Positions 8,473-16,392 of a stretch of DNA of 21,119 nt are shown here, in pieces. Every line of letters starts with the position of its first letter. Within the stretch, counting starts at the first letter, position 1. Location of the stretch: positions 9,567 through 30,685 of the forward strand of contig JACNFQ010000071.1 of the NCBI GenBank assembly GCA_014384545.1, given 5' to 3'. This DNA comes from a bacterium (GTDB taxonomy: Bacteria > UBP7 > UBA6624). A program made the position numbers and the translations under genes. The notes below the pieces were generated by a model that was not told where the DNA came from, did not search any database, and was given only the letters and a program-made list of their open reading frames with translations.

Positions 8473-9119
8473 GAGCTTTGAGGTGCGAACGAGATCATCG
8501 TTCGCTTATTTAAGGAGTGGAACTTATCCGCATCACTGCGCAATCCTGAAGCGACAGAGCCGCGGGGACCAGCGACTTCCACATTGACACCTTGACTTTT
8601 TAGATGGGCAACGAGAGGAATGAAATCACCATCTCCAGAAACGAGTATCTGAACATCTGCCAATTCTCGGTGGGCATGGTCCAACATATCCACAGCAATC
8701 TGAATATCAACGCCCTTCTCCTTCGTCTCTGTCGCTTCTTCCACGAGAAAAGTTCGGATTCGATTCTCTAGTTCGGTCAGTGCCACACTCAATGTGGGTG
8801 TCGCATCAATATGCCCCCCCACCGATTGGAGTTCCTTGAGGAGATCACTGGGCAAGAGACGTCGTTCAACCTTGAGGCTTCCTGCACGAACCTCCATCCT
8901 TTCTTGAAAGTTGAGGTATTCAAAGAACTTCAACTTCTTGTCATGCCCCATTGGGTCATCCTCCCTTGAAGGGAGCGATGAGTAGTAATAGGCGCGCAAT
9001 AAGTGACGCTCGCCCACCAAATGGGACACCAGCTTCGGAATATCTATGCGGTGGATCCCCATTGCCGCGTGCCCCATAAAGAGGTTTTGCCCATCAATGT
9101 AGAGAAGAACCTTTTCCAC
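8469..9119 (-). CDS. NYN-domain (LabA/DUF88-type) putative ribonuclease
   Basis: 216 residues from the GTG at 9117-9119. The NYN fold belongs to the PIN-like nuclease group. Conserved acidic positions are visible in LLYIDGQNLFMG near the start, EKGVDIQIAVDML in the middle and LVSGDGDFIPLV, followed by GVNVEVAGPRGS. These suit metal-dependent RNA cleavage; the target is unknown. The frame extends 13 codons further to a GTG at 9158, but I prefer 9119 because the family begins at this point and a TAGGAT box ends 7 nt before it. It is translationally coupled to the SLC13-type transporter gene, an unexpected pairing. Confidence 0.85.
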   Translation of the reverse strand: MEKVLLYIDGQNLFMGHAAMGIHRIDIPKLVSHLVGERHLLRAYYYSSLPSREDDPMGHDKKLKFFEYLNFQERMEVRAGSLKVERRLLPSDLLKELQSVGGHIDATPTLSVALTELENRIRTFLVEEATETKEKGVDIQIAVDMLDHAHRELADVQILVSGDGDFIPLVAHLKSQGVNVEVAGPRGSVASGLRSDADKFHSLNKRTMISFAPQSS

Positions 9120-9132
9120 AGCGAAAATCCTA
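9120..9132 (-). promoter_or_regulatory. Candidate leaderless promoter of the NYN gene (-10 box TAGGAT)
   Basis: On the minus strand TAGGAT occupies 9132-9127 and the GTG start follows after 7 nt (TTTCGCT). This is the same geometry as at mrp, fumC and gcvT. It supports the shorter NYN protein, because the box would otherwise lie inside the coding sequence. Confidence 0.5.
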
Positions 9133-9182
9133 TACCCTACGATGAACAGACCACTCACCTGAGAGCATGGTGGAATTCGTTC

Positions 9183-9195
9183 TAGAATCTATACT
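9183..9195 (+). promoter_or_regulatory. Candidate leaderless promoter (-10 box TAGAAT) for the gene at 9196
   Basis: TAGAAT at 9183-9188 ends 7 nt (CTATACT) before the ATG at 9196. No Shine-Dalgarno lies between. Together with the NYN promoter it makes a divergent 76-bp intergenic region (9120-9195). Confidence 0.55.
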
Positions 9196-9972
9196 ATGGA
9201 CTGGTTGGTTTTGATTCATGACAGGGAGAAAGGAGAAGGTGTCTTCTTCCATGACCAAGGAGAACTCCCTTACCCTTTCTTCCTCGGTCCAGCTCCGTGG
9301 CCGTCACTGCGTCGCCTTGATGCAGGAGACACCCTGTGGCTTCTCACACGAACACTCCATGGATCGGGTACAAGGTGGTGGTTGGTGGGAAATCTCCAAA
9401 TAGAGAGTCAAGGAGAAAGCGAACCTTGGGTAGATCCTTCCACATTTTGGCTATCAGGAAAACCCCAAGTTCTCCAGAAACCCCGTCGAGCCGAGAAACT
9501 CCTCAAATCTCTTTCCCTAGAGAAATTGAATGGGCTGGGTCCAGCTACGGGCTGGGCACGCCGACTTGGAAAACCGATTCGACTAACGCCCCAGGATGGT
9601 GATCTCCTTTCACCCTCTTGCAAGAGGGTTGTCCCCCTCATTAGGGCGACCCCTAAGGAAGAACCCGAGCGTATCCTCCTTTCGGTATTGGAACGAGCGT
9701 TTGGACCTTTTCATCAAACCGAATCCCCTCAAGGATTGCCCGCATGGGAACTACCGGGGAACAAGGGTGTTCGTCTCCTGACTGATGGAGACGGTCGACT
9801 CCATTTGCTCACACTCTATGGCTCGTTGAACGCTTCCTTTATCTCTTCCTTGCTTGACGCAGTCCTGCTCCTAAACGCAAGGGGGCACTCATGGGAAGTC
9901 AACACCTTTTCAGATGGGGAGAACGATTCCGGCGTTGCGTTTGTCTTCTCTCCTCAGGAAAGAAGAAGCTAG
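9196..9972 (+). CDS. Uncharacterised protein
   Basis: 258 residues that I do not recognise. No signal peptide or membrane segment is apparent. The N-terminal 70 residues look like a compact beta-rich unit (MDWLVLIHDREKGEGVFFHD, then GDTLWLLTRTLHGSGTRWWLVGNL). The middle (about 80-155) is basic and proline-rich. The C-terminal 90 residues (PERILLSVLERAFGPF, GVRLLTDGDGRLHLLTLYG, SSLLDAVLLLNARGHSWEV) look like an alpha/beta domain. It has its own leaderless-type promoter, and its TAG stop overlaps the stop of the convergent coiled-coil gene by 3 bases. Coding status rests on the long open frame, the promoter spacing and the tight fit to its neighbours. Confidence 0.75.
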   Translation: MDWLVLIHDREKGEGVFFHDQGELPYPFFLGPAPWPSLRRLDAGDTLWLLTRTLHGSGTRWWLVGNLQIESQGESEPWVDPSTFWLSGKPQVLQKPRRAEKLLKSLSLEKLNGLGPATGWARRLGKPIRLTPQDGDLLSPSCKRVVPLIRATPKEEPERILLSVLERAFGPFHQTESPQGLPAWELPGNKGVRLLTDGDGRLHLLTLYGSLNASFISSLLDAVLLLNARGHSWEVNTFSDGENDSGVAFVFSPQERRS

Positions 9973-10379
9973 GCACCCAACCCTCTTCGTATGAGATCAA
10001 GAGTCGATTGGATCGTGACCAGACGATCTATCAATGCATGGGTCTCTCGTTCTCTCCACTCTCTTTCTTGACACGAATCCTCTCCGTTTGTATACCTTTC
10101 GGTGGGCAAATTCTCCAATCTCTCCATAATTCCTCTCACCAGAGAGAGTAAGACACTTTCCCTTTGAATGAGCCGCTTCTCGATCTCTCCAAGTTGCTCA
10201 AGGATATCAAGAGCACTCTCCTTCTGTGCGATTCTCTCCACCAATCTCGCAAGGGGTTCGGTCGTCACTTGGCCCTGTTCTTCATCTGATAACAGACGGT
10301 GAATATCTGCGAGTTTCTCCTCTACATAGGTTAAACGCGTCAGAATATGGTGGTCGTAACTCGCTGAACCAAGTTTCAT
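9969..10379 (-). CDS. Small uncharacterised coiled-coil protein
   Basis: 136 residues, highly charged, with almost no glycine or proline after residue 40. Heptad-like spacing of hydrophobic residues runs through most of it (LTYVEEKLADIHRLL, LARLVERIAQKESALDILEQ, LGEIEKRLIQRESVLLSL, LIDRLVTIQSTLDLI). No enzyme motif or membrane segment is seen. The ATG at 10377-10379 is preceded by a long purine-rich leader with several Shine-Dalgarno-like AGGAGG or AAGGAG copies, including GGAG 7 nt upstream. It is therefore not leaderless, unlike its neighbours. It converges on the unknown gene at 9196 with overlapping stops and diverges from fumC. Confidence 0.7.
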   Translation of the reverse strand: MKLGSASYDHHILTRLTYVEEKLADIHRLLSDEEQGQVTTEPLARLVERIAQKESALDILEQLGEIEKRLIQRESVLLSLVRGIMERLENLPTERYTNGEDSCQEREWRERETHALIDRLVTIQSTLDLIRRGLGA

Positions 10380-10390
10380 CCCATCTCCTT

Positions 10391-10426
10391 CCTCCTAACC
10401 CCCTCCTTTCCACCCCTCCTAACCCC
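10391..10426. repeat. 12-bp direct repeat between the coiled-coil gene and fumC
   Basis: CCTCCTAACCCC occurs at 10391-10402 and 10415-10426, a period of 24 bp. On the minus strand each copy reads GGGGTTAGGAGG, so the coiled-coil gene's leader contains duplicated Shine-Dalgarno-like sequence. It could be a local duplication or a protein-binding site; sequence alone does not decide. Confidence 0.5.
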
Positions 10427-10441
10427 TTTACTCCTTCGGGG

Positions 10442-10455
10442 TAGAATCAGTTTCC
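10442..10455 (+). promoter_or_regulatory. Candidate leaderless promoter of fumC (-10 box TAGAAT)
   Basis: TAGAAT at 10442-10447 ends 8 nt before the TTG start at 10456. No Shine-Dalgarno precedes the TTG. The neighbouring ATG at 10460 is out of frame with fumC. Confidence 0.5.
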
Positions 10456-11790
10456 TTGAATGACCCTCTTTACGGAAAGGAGACCCGCATGGCGCTCTCT
10501 AACTTTCCCATCTCTGGATGGAGAATGCCTCTTCCTGTCATCCACGCACTGGGGACGATCAAGCACGCAATGGCACTTGCTAATGGCGAGCAGGGGTTGA
10601 TTCCCCAAGATATCTCCACCGCTATCGCCCAAGCGTCAAAGGAGATTGCTGAAGGAAAGTGGGATAGCGAGTTCCCAGTGGATATCTTCCAAACCGGTTC
10701 TGGTACGAGTACACATATGAACGGAAATGAAGTCTTAGCATCTCGGGCTTCTGCACTTCTGGGTAGAGAGATAAACAGTCATGATGAAGTCAATCGTGGC
10801 CAGAGCAGCAATGATGTGATGCCTTCTTCCATTCAAGTCGCTGTTGTTCTGTCGCTAACTGGAGATTTGATTCCTGCTACAGATTCTTTGGTTGAGGCAT
10901 TGGAGAGCCTTTCCCATAGGGCTAAAGGGATCGTCAAGACCGGTCGTACACACCTAATGGATGCCCTTCCCATCCTCATGTCTGATGAGATTGATGCATG
11001 GAAAGAAGCAATTGGTGAGAGCCGCAGGCGATTGCGGGCGGCTTCCTTTGATGCTTCTGCTCTCCCCCTAGGAGGAACCGCTGTGGGAAATGGGGTCAAT
11101 GGGGATCCCCAAACCACAACGCGAGCTTTTGAGATTCTTTCTGAAGAGACGGGTGTTCCTTTTCGGTGCATGGAGAGCCCCTTCAGGGGCTTGTCGCTCC
11201 CCAACTCGCTCCTAGCTGTCTCTTCATCCCTAAGAGATCTTGCCATTGCTCTTTTCAAGATCTCGAATGACTTGCGTTGGATGAACAGTGGACCCAAAGC
11301 TGGGATTGGTGAGATTGAACTTCCCAAGCTCCAGCCTGGTTCTTCTATTATGCCTGGCAAGGTAAACCCTGTTATTCCTGAGGCGGTTGCTCAAGTCGCC
11401 GCTCAGGTGATTGGAAATGATGCTACCGTATCTTGGGCTGTAGCTTCGGGGAACTTCCAGCTAAATGTGATGTTTCCTCTTATCTCAAAGAACTTATTGG
11501 AACCGATTCATCTCTTGTCAAGAGGGATGGATACACTCCGAACTAAGGCGCTTGAGACTCCCTCATGCAGGAAAGAACAGATGGAGGAAATGCTTTGGAG
11601 AAACCCCATTCTAGCGACAGCCCTCAACCCCCATATCGGGTACGAAGCGGCAGCAGAGATTGCGGGTATAGCTTACGCCGAAAACCGATCCGTTCTAGAA
11701 GTCGCTATGGAAAAAACGGAGTTAGGTGAAGAACGTTTGCGGGCGTTGATGAATCCTTCTAAGATTGCAAGGGGTCCATCTGCTCCATGA
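10456..11790 (+). CDS. fumC: Fumarate hydratase, class II
   Basis: 444 residues. It interconverts fumarate and malate in the TCA cycle as a cytoplasmic homotetramer of the fumarase/aspartase superfamily. Motifs are QTGSGTSTHMNGNEVL (79-94), HDEVNRGQSSND (109-120), TGRTHLMDALP with the proton-relay His166, and the superfamily signature GSSIMPGKVNP (295-305) with catalytic Ser297. I chose the TTG at 10456 because the residues it adds (LYGKETRMALSNFPIS) match the conserved YGxxT...NF block. Even so, the protein lacks the 10-20 residues that usually precede this block. An internal ATG at 10489 has a perfect AAAGGAG 6 nt upstream but would remove part of the block. Its TGA overlaps the next ATG (11787-11790). 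Confidence 0.93.
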   Translation: MNDPLYGKETRMALSNFPISGWRMPLPVIHALGTIKHAMALANGEQGLIPQDISTAIAQASKEIAEGKWDSEFPVDIFQTGSGTSTHMNGNEVLASRASALLGREINSHDEVNRGQSSNDVMPSSIQVAVVLSLTGDLIPATDSLVEALESLSHRAKGIVKTGRTHLMDALPILMSDEIDAWKEAIGESRRRLRAASFDASALPLGGTAVGNGVNGDPQTTTRAFEILSEETGVPFRCMESPFRGLSLPNSLLAVSSSLRDLAIALFKISNDLRWMNSGPKAGIGEIELPKLQPGSSIMPGKVNPVIPEAVAQVAAQVIGNDATVSWAVASGNFQLNVMFPLISKNLLEPIHLLSRGMDTLRTKALETPSCRKEQMEEMLWRNPILATALNPHIGYEAAAEIAGIAYAENRSVLEVAMEKTELGEERLRALMNPSKIARGPSAP

Positions 11791-12488
11791 TCTTTCGGGC
11801 GCTCAAGGCGCTCGGAGACCCATTCGTACTCTTCCCCTCTTGGCTCCTCTTCTCATCCCTCCTACTCTTTGCTCAAGCGCTCTTTCCCCTTTCCTCCTTT
11901 TCAGCTGAGGCGTTCCTCTCGGGAGAGGTTAACCTTGGATTGGGGTCTCAAATCGCTCTGGGTCTCGCATCGGCTTGGGTTTGGGGTTCTGCTTTCTTGC
12001 TTGCCCATAGTCGCCTCCTATCGGGAATCGCTCCTCCCGCCTCTTCCCCGATTGCTCACGCCTTCTTTCGCCTCCCTTCCATCTTCTTAGTAACGACACT
12101 CCAAGGCTTTCTTTTGGGACTCGTTTCTTCAATCGGTGCATCCCTTTACTTTCTACCTACCTTGGTGCTTTGGACGCTCCTTTTCTTTGCCCCCGCCCTC
12201 GCCTTTTTAGGAGCCCCACCCCTCAGTACATTCCATGCATCAATGAAACGAGTATGGCCCCAGTTCTTCCCGTACCTGGGATCTCTCTTTGCCTTGGGGT
12301 CTTTTTTCATGGCAGGGGTCTTCTTCCTCTCCATTCTTCTCTCACTACTCTTCTCAGCTTCCTCTCTTGAGGAGATTCCCTTTTGGGTCGCCCCCATCAT
12401 CTTGGGAGGTGCATTCCCCATCCTCTCCGTGGGGTGGGCGGTTATGACCGCAGGGTCTTTTCCTCCCAAGGAGCGAAAGAAAGATTAG
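11787..12488 (+). CDS. Uncharacterised integral membrane protein
   Basis: 233 residues, very hydrophobic, with about five or six likely membrane segments: WLLFSSLLLFAQALF near 20-34, IALGLASAWVWGSAFLL near 56-72, IFLVTTLQGFLLGLV, then LVLWTLLFFAPALAFLG, then FALGSFFMAGVFFLSILLSL, and a last one near APIILGGAFPILSVGW. It ends in a basic tail (PPKERKKD). I do not recognise the family. The ATG overlaps the fumC TGA, so it is probably co-translated with fumC. Its last 47 bp lie inside the 3' end of lplA on the opposite strand. It may have no functional link to fumarase beyond shared expression. Confidence 0.75.
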   Translation: MIFRALKALGDPFVLFPSWLLFSSLLLFAQALFPLSSFSAEAFLSGEVNLGLGSQIALGLASAWVWGSAFLLAHSRLLSGIAPPASSPIAHAFFRLPSIFLVTTLQGFLLGLVSSIGASLYFLPTLVLWTLLFFAPALAFLGAPPLSTFHASMKRVWPQFFPYLGSLFALGSFFMAGVFFLSILLSLLFSASSLEEIPFWVAPIILGGAFPILSVGWAVMTAGSFPPKERKKD

Positions 12489-13227
12489 GGTAGTTAGGAA
12501 GAAACTCCTTTACTTTCGCAAAGACCGTTTCTGGCTCTATCTCTACAATCTCCCTTTTGAGTATCGTAGAGACAGATTTCTTCCATCCTGCTTCCGCCTC
12601 AGCCACAGACTGTGGAACCCCAAGAAGTGACAAGTTTGATAGGTAATCTGAATGGGGTATGCCTGGGCGATCAGGAGGAATAGGTAAGAACCTCTCCATC
12701 TCCTCTAACTCCCTCAAGAGGAGTGTGCCATGCCACAACAACGCACTCCCCCGGCGGGCTTGTGCGGTGCCAGATACCTTCCTCAACGATTCGTGTCCAG
12801 CCAAGATATCACTAATCCGCCCCACGCCCGTGTTCAACCCCAAAGACGAAAGCCAATCTGTCAGGAATCGTCCACACCATAAGAATGAGGACTTGGGGTC
12901 CAACGGGATCTTCCAGTACTCCCTATCAAGGACAAGAGAGAGGTTTAGGTTTCCCTCTCCGTGAAGGACTGCCCCACCACCAGAGCACCGCCTGTAGATA
13001 CCCACACCTGATTCAATGCAGGACTCTCTGTGAACGACTTCACCAACTTTCTGAGACCTCCCAACGACGACCGAAGATTGGCCCACCCAAGATCGAAGCC
13101 AAACCTTGTCCGTCCCTCTATTCGCACGCCTAACATCCTCCAAGAGCATCTCTTCACAAGCGAGGTCGGTTGCTGGCTCTCCCGCACCAAACCGGAGAGA
13201 GAGCAGGGGGCTAATCGGAGTAGGCAT
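12442..13227 (-). CDS. lplA: Lipoate-protein ligase A family protein
   Basis: 261 residues from the ATG at 13225-13227. The biotin/lipoate protein ligase fold transfers lipoyl or octanoyl groups to lysines of carrier domains. Seen are WLRSWVGQSSVVVGRSQ, RRCSGGGAVLHGEGNLNLSL (79-98), RKVSGTAQARRGSALLWHGT with the conserved Lys150, and HGTLLL. The last gene of gcvT-gcvH-gcvP-lplA, so GcvH Lys57 is the natural target. LplA (ligase) and LipM-type octanoyltransferases share these motifs, so the exact activity is open. The frame extends upstream to 13371, but that part lies inside gcvP; the chosen ATG gives a 17-bp overlap with gcvP. The 3' end overlaps the convergent membrane-protein gene by 47 bp. 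Confidence 0.85.
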   Translation of the reverse strand: MPTPISPLLSLRFGAGEPATDLACEEMLLEDVRRANRGTDKVWLRSWVGQSSVVVGRSQKVGEVVHRESCIESGVGIYRRCSGGGAVLHGEGNLNLSLVLDREYWKIPLDPKSSFLWCGRFLTDWLSSLGLNTGVGRISDILAGHESLRKVSGTAQARRGSALLWHGTLLLRELEEMERFLPIPPDRPGIPHSDYLSNLSLLGVPQSVAEAEAGWKKSVSTILKREIVEIEPETVFAKVKEFLPNYPNLSFAPWEEKTLRS

Positions 13228-16027
13228 CGGTGGGATCACAACCGCAATGGAAGTTTCGATCTCCCCAAACTTCGTCAATGCGAGCGACCGAGGGCCACAC
13301 TTTACCCTCCCCAACCCAAGGCAAAGGAAATGCAGCTGTTTTACGGGAGTAGGGATGGGTCCATCGCTCAACTACGAAGCTCTTTTCAGAGTGAGGGGCA
13401 TGGACGAGAGGATTATCATCCGCTGGCCAAACTCCCTTTTCTACATTTCGAATCTCCTCCCGAATAGAGATAAGTGCTTCTAGAAAGCGATCCAGCATCT
13501 CTTTGGGCTCACTCTCTGTAGGTTCAATCATCATCGTTCCAGGGACAGGAAAGGAGATTGTGGGGGCATGGAATCCGTAGTCCATGAGGCGCTTAGCAAT
13601 ATCAGTGACAGTAATCCCGTCTTTTTGAAAGCCCCGACAATCAAGAATAAACTCATGAGCGACAGCGCCTTGGCTCCCCTTGAAAAGAACGGGGTAGATC
13701 CCTTCCAATCTTCTCATCAAATAGTTCGCTGAAAGAATCGCTTGTTCGGTCGCTTCTTGTAGTCCTCTCGACCCCATCATCCGAATGTAGACCCATGGAA
13801 TCGGTAGGACCCCAGCACTCCCAAAAGGTGCAGAGGAAAGAGTCCCTAATGGAACCTCGCCACCACAGGGAACAACGGGATGGTTGGGGAGGAACGGTGC
13901 TAGGTGTTTCTTGACGACGACAGGTCCCACACCTGGGCCCCCACCCCCATGAGGAATCGCGAATGTCTTGTGGAGATTCAGGTGCCCTACATCCATCCCC
14001 AAATCACCCGGACAAACGAGCCCCACCATGGCGTTTAGATTGGCGCCATCCCAATAGACCTGCCCCCCCGCGCGATGGACCTCTCTCACGAGATCTTCAA
14101 TTCCTTCCTCAAAGATCCCATGAGTTGAGGGATATGTCACCATCAGCGCTCCCAAACGGCTCCTATTCTCCTCAATCTTCTCCCGAGCAACCTCACAATC
14201 AATACTCCCATTCTTATCACATGGGATAACGACCACATCCATCCCTGCCATAACTGCACTCGCCGGGTTGGTTCCGTGCGCCGATGCAGGTATCAAGACA
14301 ACCGTCCTTTCTCCATCACCTCTTGACAGATGGTATGCCCTAATCGTCAATAAACCAGCAAGTTCCCCTTGGCTTCCCGCATTGGGCTGAAAACTAATCT
14401 CATCAAACCCCGTTATTTGACAAAGGGATCTCCCCAAGGAAGAGATAAGCTGGGCATAACCCTCGGCATCTTCTAGGGGGACAAAAGGGTGTAATGTACC
14501 CACCTCTTTCCAGGTGATGGGCTCCATCGCTGCAGAGGGATTCAGTTTCATCGTACACGAGCCCAACGGAATCATCGATTGAGCAAGTGTCACATCTTTC
14601 CTTTCAAGCCGTTTCAGGAAGCGGAGCATTCCATGCTCGCTGTGGTGGGTATTGAATGCGTCAGCTGTCAAGAAAGAGGTCTCCCTCACTAATCTCTGTG
14701 GAATCTCCTCCTGCTCATCTTCGAGAGATAGGGAAGGGAGAGAGAAGAGCTTTGCCAACTCTTCCACATCTTGAAGTGTCGTCGTTTCGTCAAGAGTAAT
14801 TCCAATCAGATTCCTCCCAATCCTGCGCAGAAAAATCCCCTCCGCTCTCCCTTTTGCCAAAAGGGACTCTTCGTCATCTACAGTCACAACCACCGTATCA
14901 AAAACGACACCCTTATTCACCATATATCCGCCCCTCTCTAGCCCGCTCTTCAGGATTAGGGTTAGCTCTCTGATACGCTCTCCAATCGCTTTGATGCCGG
15001 AGGGACCATGCCAACAACAAGTCAGCGCTGAAAGAACAGCTAGGAGGACTTGTGAAGTGCATATATTACTTGTCGCTCTTTCTCGCCGAATATGTTGCTC
15101 ACGACTTTGGAGTGCCAATCGAAATGCGGGTGACCCATCCCGATCTCTGGACAACCCAACCATCCGACCGGGCATCTTCCTTTGGAACCGCTTCTTGGAG
15201 GCGATAAAACCTGGATGGGGTCCTCCATATCCCAAGGGGACACCAAAGCGCTGAGCACTCCCTACGGCGATGTCAGCACCCCAATCGCCCGGGGGAGCAA
15301 AGAGGGTCAACGCCAGAGGATCCACAGTTACGACGACGATCGCCCCTTTCCTTTGAGCCTTGGCTACAATCTCCTTAGGGTCCACAAACGCACCTAGACT
15401 GTTGGGGTAAGCGAACAACACCCCCGCAATCTCTTCCCCCACCTCCCACTGGGATGGCGAGGAGACCTCAACCTTGATCTCCATCGCTTCAGCGCGGGTC
15501 TGAATAACAGCTAAAGTCTGGGGATGGATATTTTCATCTACGAGGAAACCGCGTCTCTTCCCCCGCCACTCTCTAACTGTCATCGCCATACCCTCCGCTG
15601 CCGCAGTCGCCTCGTCTAAGAGAGATGCGTTGGCGATTTCAAGAGAGGTAAGGTCAATCACCATCTGCTGAAAGAGAGCGAGCGCCTCTAATCTTCCTTG
15701 AGAAATCTCAGGCTGATAGGGGGTATAAGCCGTATACCATCCCGGGTTTTCTAGAATCTGACGCCTGAGAATAATGGGTGTGTAAGTAGCGTGGAACCCC
15801 ATTCCAATATAGGACTTTCCCAGTCGATTCTTACCGAGGATGCCTCGGAGTTCAACGAGTGCTTCTTCTTCGGAACATCGTTGAAAAGTGAAAAGCTCCT
15901 CTTTGAGCAGAGATGGGGGAATCACCTTTTCTAGGAGTTCCCCCATTGTGGATAGCCCCAAAACGCGCAACATCTCTTCCCTATCCTCTCTTGAAGGGCC
16001 GATTTGGCGGTCAGAGAACCTTCTCAA
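13211..16027 (-). CDS. gcvP: Glycine dehydrogenase (P protein of glycine cleavage), single-chain form
   Basis: 938 residues, close to the 950-960 of single-chain P proteins and unlike the split P1/P2 form. This PLP enzyme decarboxylates glycine and passes the aminomethyl group to lipoyl-GcvH. The N-terminus FSDRQIGPSREDREEML is typical. The first half includes GMGFHATYTPIILRRQILEN, then WYTAYTPYQPEISQGRLEAL. The second half has MKLNPSAAMEP, then the PLP-binding Lys687 in NLHKTFAIPHGGGGPGVGP. The start is TTG at 16025-16027, chosen because it begins the conserved domain 5 nt after the gcvH stop, with GAGGGG about 8 nt upstream. It sits third in the gcvT-gcvH-gcvP-lplA run. Confidence 0.95.
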   Translation of the reverse strand: MRRFSDRQIGPSREDREEMLRVLGLSTMGELLEKVIPPSLLKEELFTFQRCSEEEALVELRGILGKNRLGKSYIGMGFHATYTPIILRRQILENPGWYTAYTPYQPEISQGRLEALALFQQMVIDLTSLEIANASLLDEATAAAEGMAMTVREWRGKRRGFLVDENIHPQTLAVIQTRAEAMEIKVEVSSPSQWEVGEEIAGVLFAYPNSLGAFVDPKEIVAKAQRKGAIVVVTVDPLALTLFAPPGDWGADIAVGSAQRFGVPLGYGGPHPGFIASKKRFQRKMPGRMVGLSRDRDGSPAFRLALQSREQHIRRERATSNICTSQVLLAVLSALTCCWHGPSGIKAIGERIRELTLILKSGLERGGYMVNKGVVFDTVVVTVDDEESLLAKGRAEGIFLRRIGRNLIGITLDETTTLQDVEELAKLFSLPSLSLEDEQEEIPQRLVRETSFLTADAFNTHHSEHGMLRFLKRLERKDVTLAQSMIPLGSCTMKLNPSAAMEPITWKEVGTLHPFVPLEDAEGYAQLISSLGRSLCQITGFDEISFQPNAGSQGELAGLLTIRAYHLSRGDGERTVVLIPASAHGTNPASAVMAGMDVVVIPCDKNGSIDCEVAREKIEENRSRLGALMVTYPSTHGIFEEGIEDLVREVHRAGGQVYWDGANLNAMVGLVCPGDLGMDVGHLNLHKTFAIPHGGGGPGVGPVVVKKHLAPFLPNHPVVPCGGEVPLGTLSSAPFGSAGVLPIPWVYIRMMGSRGLQEATEQAILSANYLMRRLEGIYPVLFKGSQGAVAHEFILDCRGFQKDGITVTDIAKRLMDYGFHAPTISFPVPGTMMIEPTESEPKEMLDRFLEALISIREEIRNVEKGVWPADDNPLVHAPHSEKSFVVERWTHPYSRKTAAFPLPWVGEGKVWPSVARIDEVWGDRNFHCGCDPTDAYSD

Positions 16028-16032
16028 CAGGT

Positions 16033-16392
16033 TTACCCCTCGTTTTCGCAGAATGTTTGGTAGGTCTCCTCGTCCATAAGCCCTTCTGCTTTGAGACCAG
16101 AGAGTATGAGCAGATGACCTTCTCCCTCCGCATCCGCATTGACCAACGAGGGGTCATCTACTACATAACGATTCAACTCTTCTACAAAACCCTCAGAAGG
16201 AGCATACGCTTGGGCACTACTTTTTACACTCTCCACTTCGGCAATCGCTTGACCTGCTTCCACCCTATCTCCTTCGGCAACCAAAAACTCAACAAAGACG
16301 ATATCTCCCATCGCTTCTGCAGCATAGGCTGTGATACCCATCCTCCCACCCGATTCATCTTCTACCCATTCGTGGGACGTCGTATATTTCAT
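16033..16392 (-). CDS. gcvH: Glycine cleavage system H protein
   Basis: 119 residues, slightly shorter than the usual 125-130. The lipoyl carrier that shuttles the aminomethyl intermediate between the P, T and L proteins. The domain is complete: YTTSHEWV at the start, GITAYAAEAMGDIVFVEF, and the lipoylation site ESVKSS with Lys57. The tail DEETYQTFCENEG matches the family pattern. Its ATG overlaps the gcvT stop (ATGA at 16389-16392), and a full AGGAGG at 16398-16403 sits 5 nt upstream inside gcvT codons, so internal operon genes do use Shine-Dalgarno initiation. Confidence 0.95.
   Translation of the reverse strand: MKYTTSHEWVEDESGGRMGITAYAAEAMGDIVFVEFLVAEGDRVEAGQAIAEVESVKSSAQAYAPSEGFVEELNRYVVDDPSLVNADAEGEGHLLILSGLKAEGLMDEETYQTFCENEG

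Noticed and set aside
10833-11360. 175-codon open frame antisense to fumC
   Set aside because: It lies wholly inside a well-matched fumarase gene, has a low-complexity Arg/Ser/Ala-rich composition and no promoter or family match; it is a shadow of fumC codon bias.
13228-13371. Longer N-terminus for lplA
   Set aside because: These 48 codons lie inside gcvP and match nothing in the ligase family; the ATG at 13227 precedes the first conserved helix at the expected distance.
13030-13467. 145-codon plus-strand open frame over the lplA/gcvP junction
   Set aside because: It is antisense to two recognised genes and its translation is Arg/Pro-rich without any motif.
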